64,000 nt of DNA from Podocnemis expansa (taxonomy: Eukaryota > Chordata > Testudines > Podocnemididae). The position numbers and the translations under genes are program-made. Numbering within the stretch: the first letter of the stretch is position 1; each line of letters opens with the position of its first letter. The stretch is taken from contig ML682232.1 of assembly GCA_007922195.1 (NCBI GenBank), positions 1,494,870 through 1,558,869 on the forward strand. The letters are read 5' to 3'. Positions 56,906 through 64,000 of this stretch are shown here, in pieces. The notes under the pieces are model-generated. The model was given only the letters and a program-made list of their open reading frames with translations. It was not told where the DNA came from and did not search any database.

Positions 56906-58299
56906 ACAAAGCAAAATAGATGTCAACATGGTAATTCACTTTACAGTACATGCCCTTTGTCATTTGTCAGAGGTTTTGACCTCTGGATCATGAAACAAAA
57001 CTTCTCTTAGTCTTGTTTGATTTAGGGGACACCCTGCTTTGAAATTAAATTACATTTCTGATTAGTTGCTTTCTTCCATAGTTTCATTCACTCAAGCAGA
57101 TGCCTTTGTTTTTTCTCCTAGACAAACTGCTTTAAAAGTGAAGTAGCAGTCAAGGAGAGATGAGTTAACCACTTTTTAGATGGCATTGTTTTATGTTAAA
57201 AAAAAAATTACTCATATGACCTTGTTACATATGCATGAATAGTTTTACTTCAGCAGTAGGCTTCACGAATTTGTGTTAATCCAAATGACTGAAGTGTGAA
57301 TTTTTATATAAATATTGTAGAGTTTTTAAAAACATAGGTTCATCTTACTTCTGGTACTTTCTTGAAGGAAGCTATTTGCTCCATGCTGTGCAAAGTTGGA
57401 TTTATTACAGTTGGCCCTGTGCTTTGATTTGTCATCCAATGTACCACAGTTGACTTAAACTGGACTCTGAAACATTAATTAACATTCTGGGATCACCCAA
57501 AGCCTAGTAATTTGTAATAACACCATATCCTGCTCCTGCTTCTAGGACGTACATGTGCCTGCTGTGTTTGTTTTGTTTTTCCCCACTTTCCTTGATTTAA
57601 AGGTTTTGAGTCATATCTTCAGCTTATAGGAACTAACATAGTTCTGCTGAAGACAGGTGGAGATACAGTGATGTGTAGCTGCTGAGGATCTGGCTGTCAG
57701 TACTGATATAATCACTCTGGGACAGCCACTTACTGGGAATACAGAAACTTGACTTTTAAAAAAAGGCTTCTTTGCAGCCTGCAGCATTTGACCATTGATT
57801 CCATTGTATGGGTCAGTCCACAAATTATGATTTATTACAGAAGAGCTGATATCTGATGCTTTGGTCTCTGAGTGCTGAATGTAGTCCTGCAAGACTAGAA
57901 ACTCATAGTGAAACCTTTCACTATGAAACTTTTCATTACAGCAGTTGTGTGTTTGCTCTGTTGTCCGCCCCCCGAGATCTGTTTCAGGTTATCAAGGAGA
58001 TTTAACTTTTTTCTGCAGTTAAACTCTGACAAATACTCCAATGTCCACTTTTATATTATTTGCATTAGTGTAATGTCTCTAGCCCTCCCAGTCATGCTCT
58101 CTGGGGCCCATTGTACAAACACAGAAAACAGGGTGCTCCCTACCTCCCAAAGAGCTTAAGTCTTACGCTTTCATGTTGCCAATTGTTTTGTTTGGGATTG
58201 TTTTCAGAAATTAGTGGTAGTGCAGTTTTTGTATTTTACAACATGCCAAGCTATTTATTTACAATTTGCCTTTTTTTTTTTTTTTAACTTGTTTTCTAG
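56906..58299. other. Distal end of intron 2
   Basis: Unrecognised intron apart from a fragment of the 15001-type repeat at about 58083-58160 (GGGGCCCATTGTACAAACACAG, CCCAAAGAGCTTAAG) and the T-run at 58271-58285 before the exon 3 acceptor. Confidence 0.45.

Positions 58300-64000
<5,701 letters not shown>

Larger units (their letters stand above)
42863..58299 (+). other. RFX7: RFX7 intron 2 (15,437 bp, phase 0)
   Basis: The donor GTAAGTAG is at 42863. The acceptor follows a run of 15 T (58271-58285) and reads AACTTGTTTTCTAG, ending at 58299. It contains several large GC-rich hAT elements that differ strongly in composition from the surrounding intron. Confidence 0.85.

Overview
The window reads as nuclear DNA of a non-avian sauropsid, most likely a turtle. 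A vertebrate CpG-island promoter and four exons of one gene are set in very long introns. The introns are crowded with CR1 3' ends, CORE-SINE-like repeats, many short hAT elements, Harbinger-like elements ending in GTCTACACT-type termini, and a Penelope-like family whose 3' end reads GTTAGTCTTTAAAGTGCCAC. The turtle call rests on recognising these repeats, not on a search.

The only host gene I can support is RFX7 on the plus strand. Exon 1 (start codon at 879) lies in the CpG island. Exon 2 (42829-42862, 34 nt), exon 3 (58300-58382) and exon 4 (60278-60400) join in frame through canonical GT/AG sites. Together they encode 121 residues: the proline-rich N-terminus, the leucine-rich [10 protein letters not shown] segment, and the beginning of the RFX winged-helix DNA-binding domain. 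Intron 1 is 41.8 kb, intron 2 is 15.4 kb, intron 3 is 1.9 kb, and intron 4 runs past the window end. The remaining exons lie beyond 64000. I see no second host gene, tRNA, rRNA or CRISPR array.

The most interesting content is in the repeats. First, the Penelope-like copies carry GIY-YIG-type endonuclease remnants (about 12290, 14184, 23973). Their ends fold as hammerhead ribozymes: CTGACGA, a GTGGGA/TCCCAC hairpin, GAAA, then a palindromic AGCT and a CTC cleavage triplet. The copy at 12744-12786 keeps every core position; others have lost one or two. Several copies form long head-to-head hairpins. A second hairpin family with a similar ribozyme-like core lies at 26312-26525.

Second, at three places two hAT elements sit back to back with an 8-bp target duplication at their junction (22615, 31192, 45745), and a fourth pair is 14 bp apart (34696-35058). 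This suggests hAT insertion into the target duplications of older hATs. A tandem Penelope cluster at 14746-14998 shows a comparable ladder of 12-bp direct repeats.

Region by region: 1-1130 promoter and exon 1; 1131-42828 intron 1 with most Penelope copies and many hATs; 42829-42862 exon 2; 42863-58299 intron 2 with GC-rich hAT composites between 45.7 and 51.9 kb; 58300-60400 exons 3 and 4; the rest is the start of intron 4.
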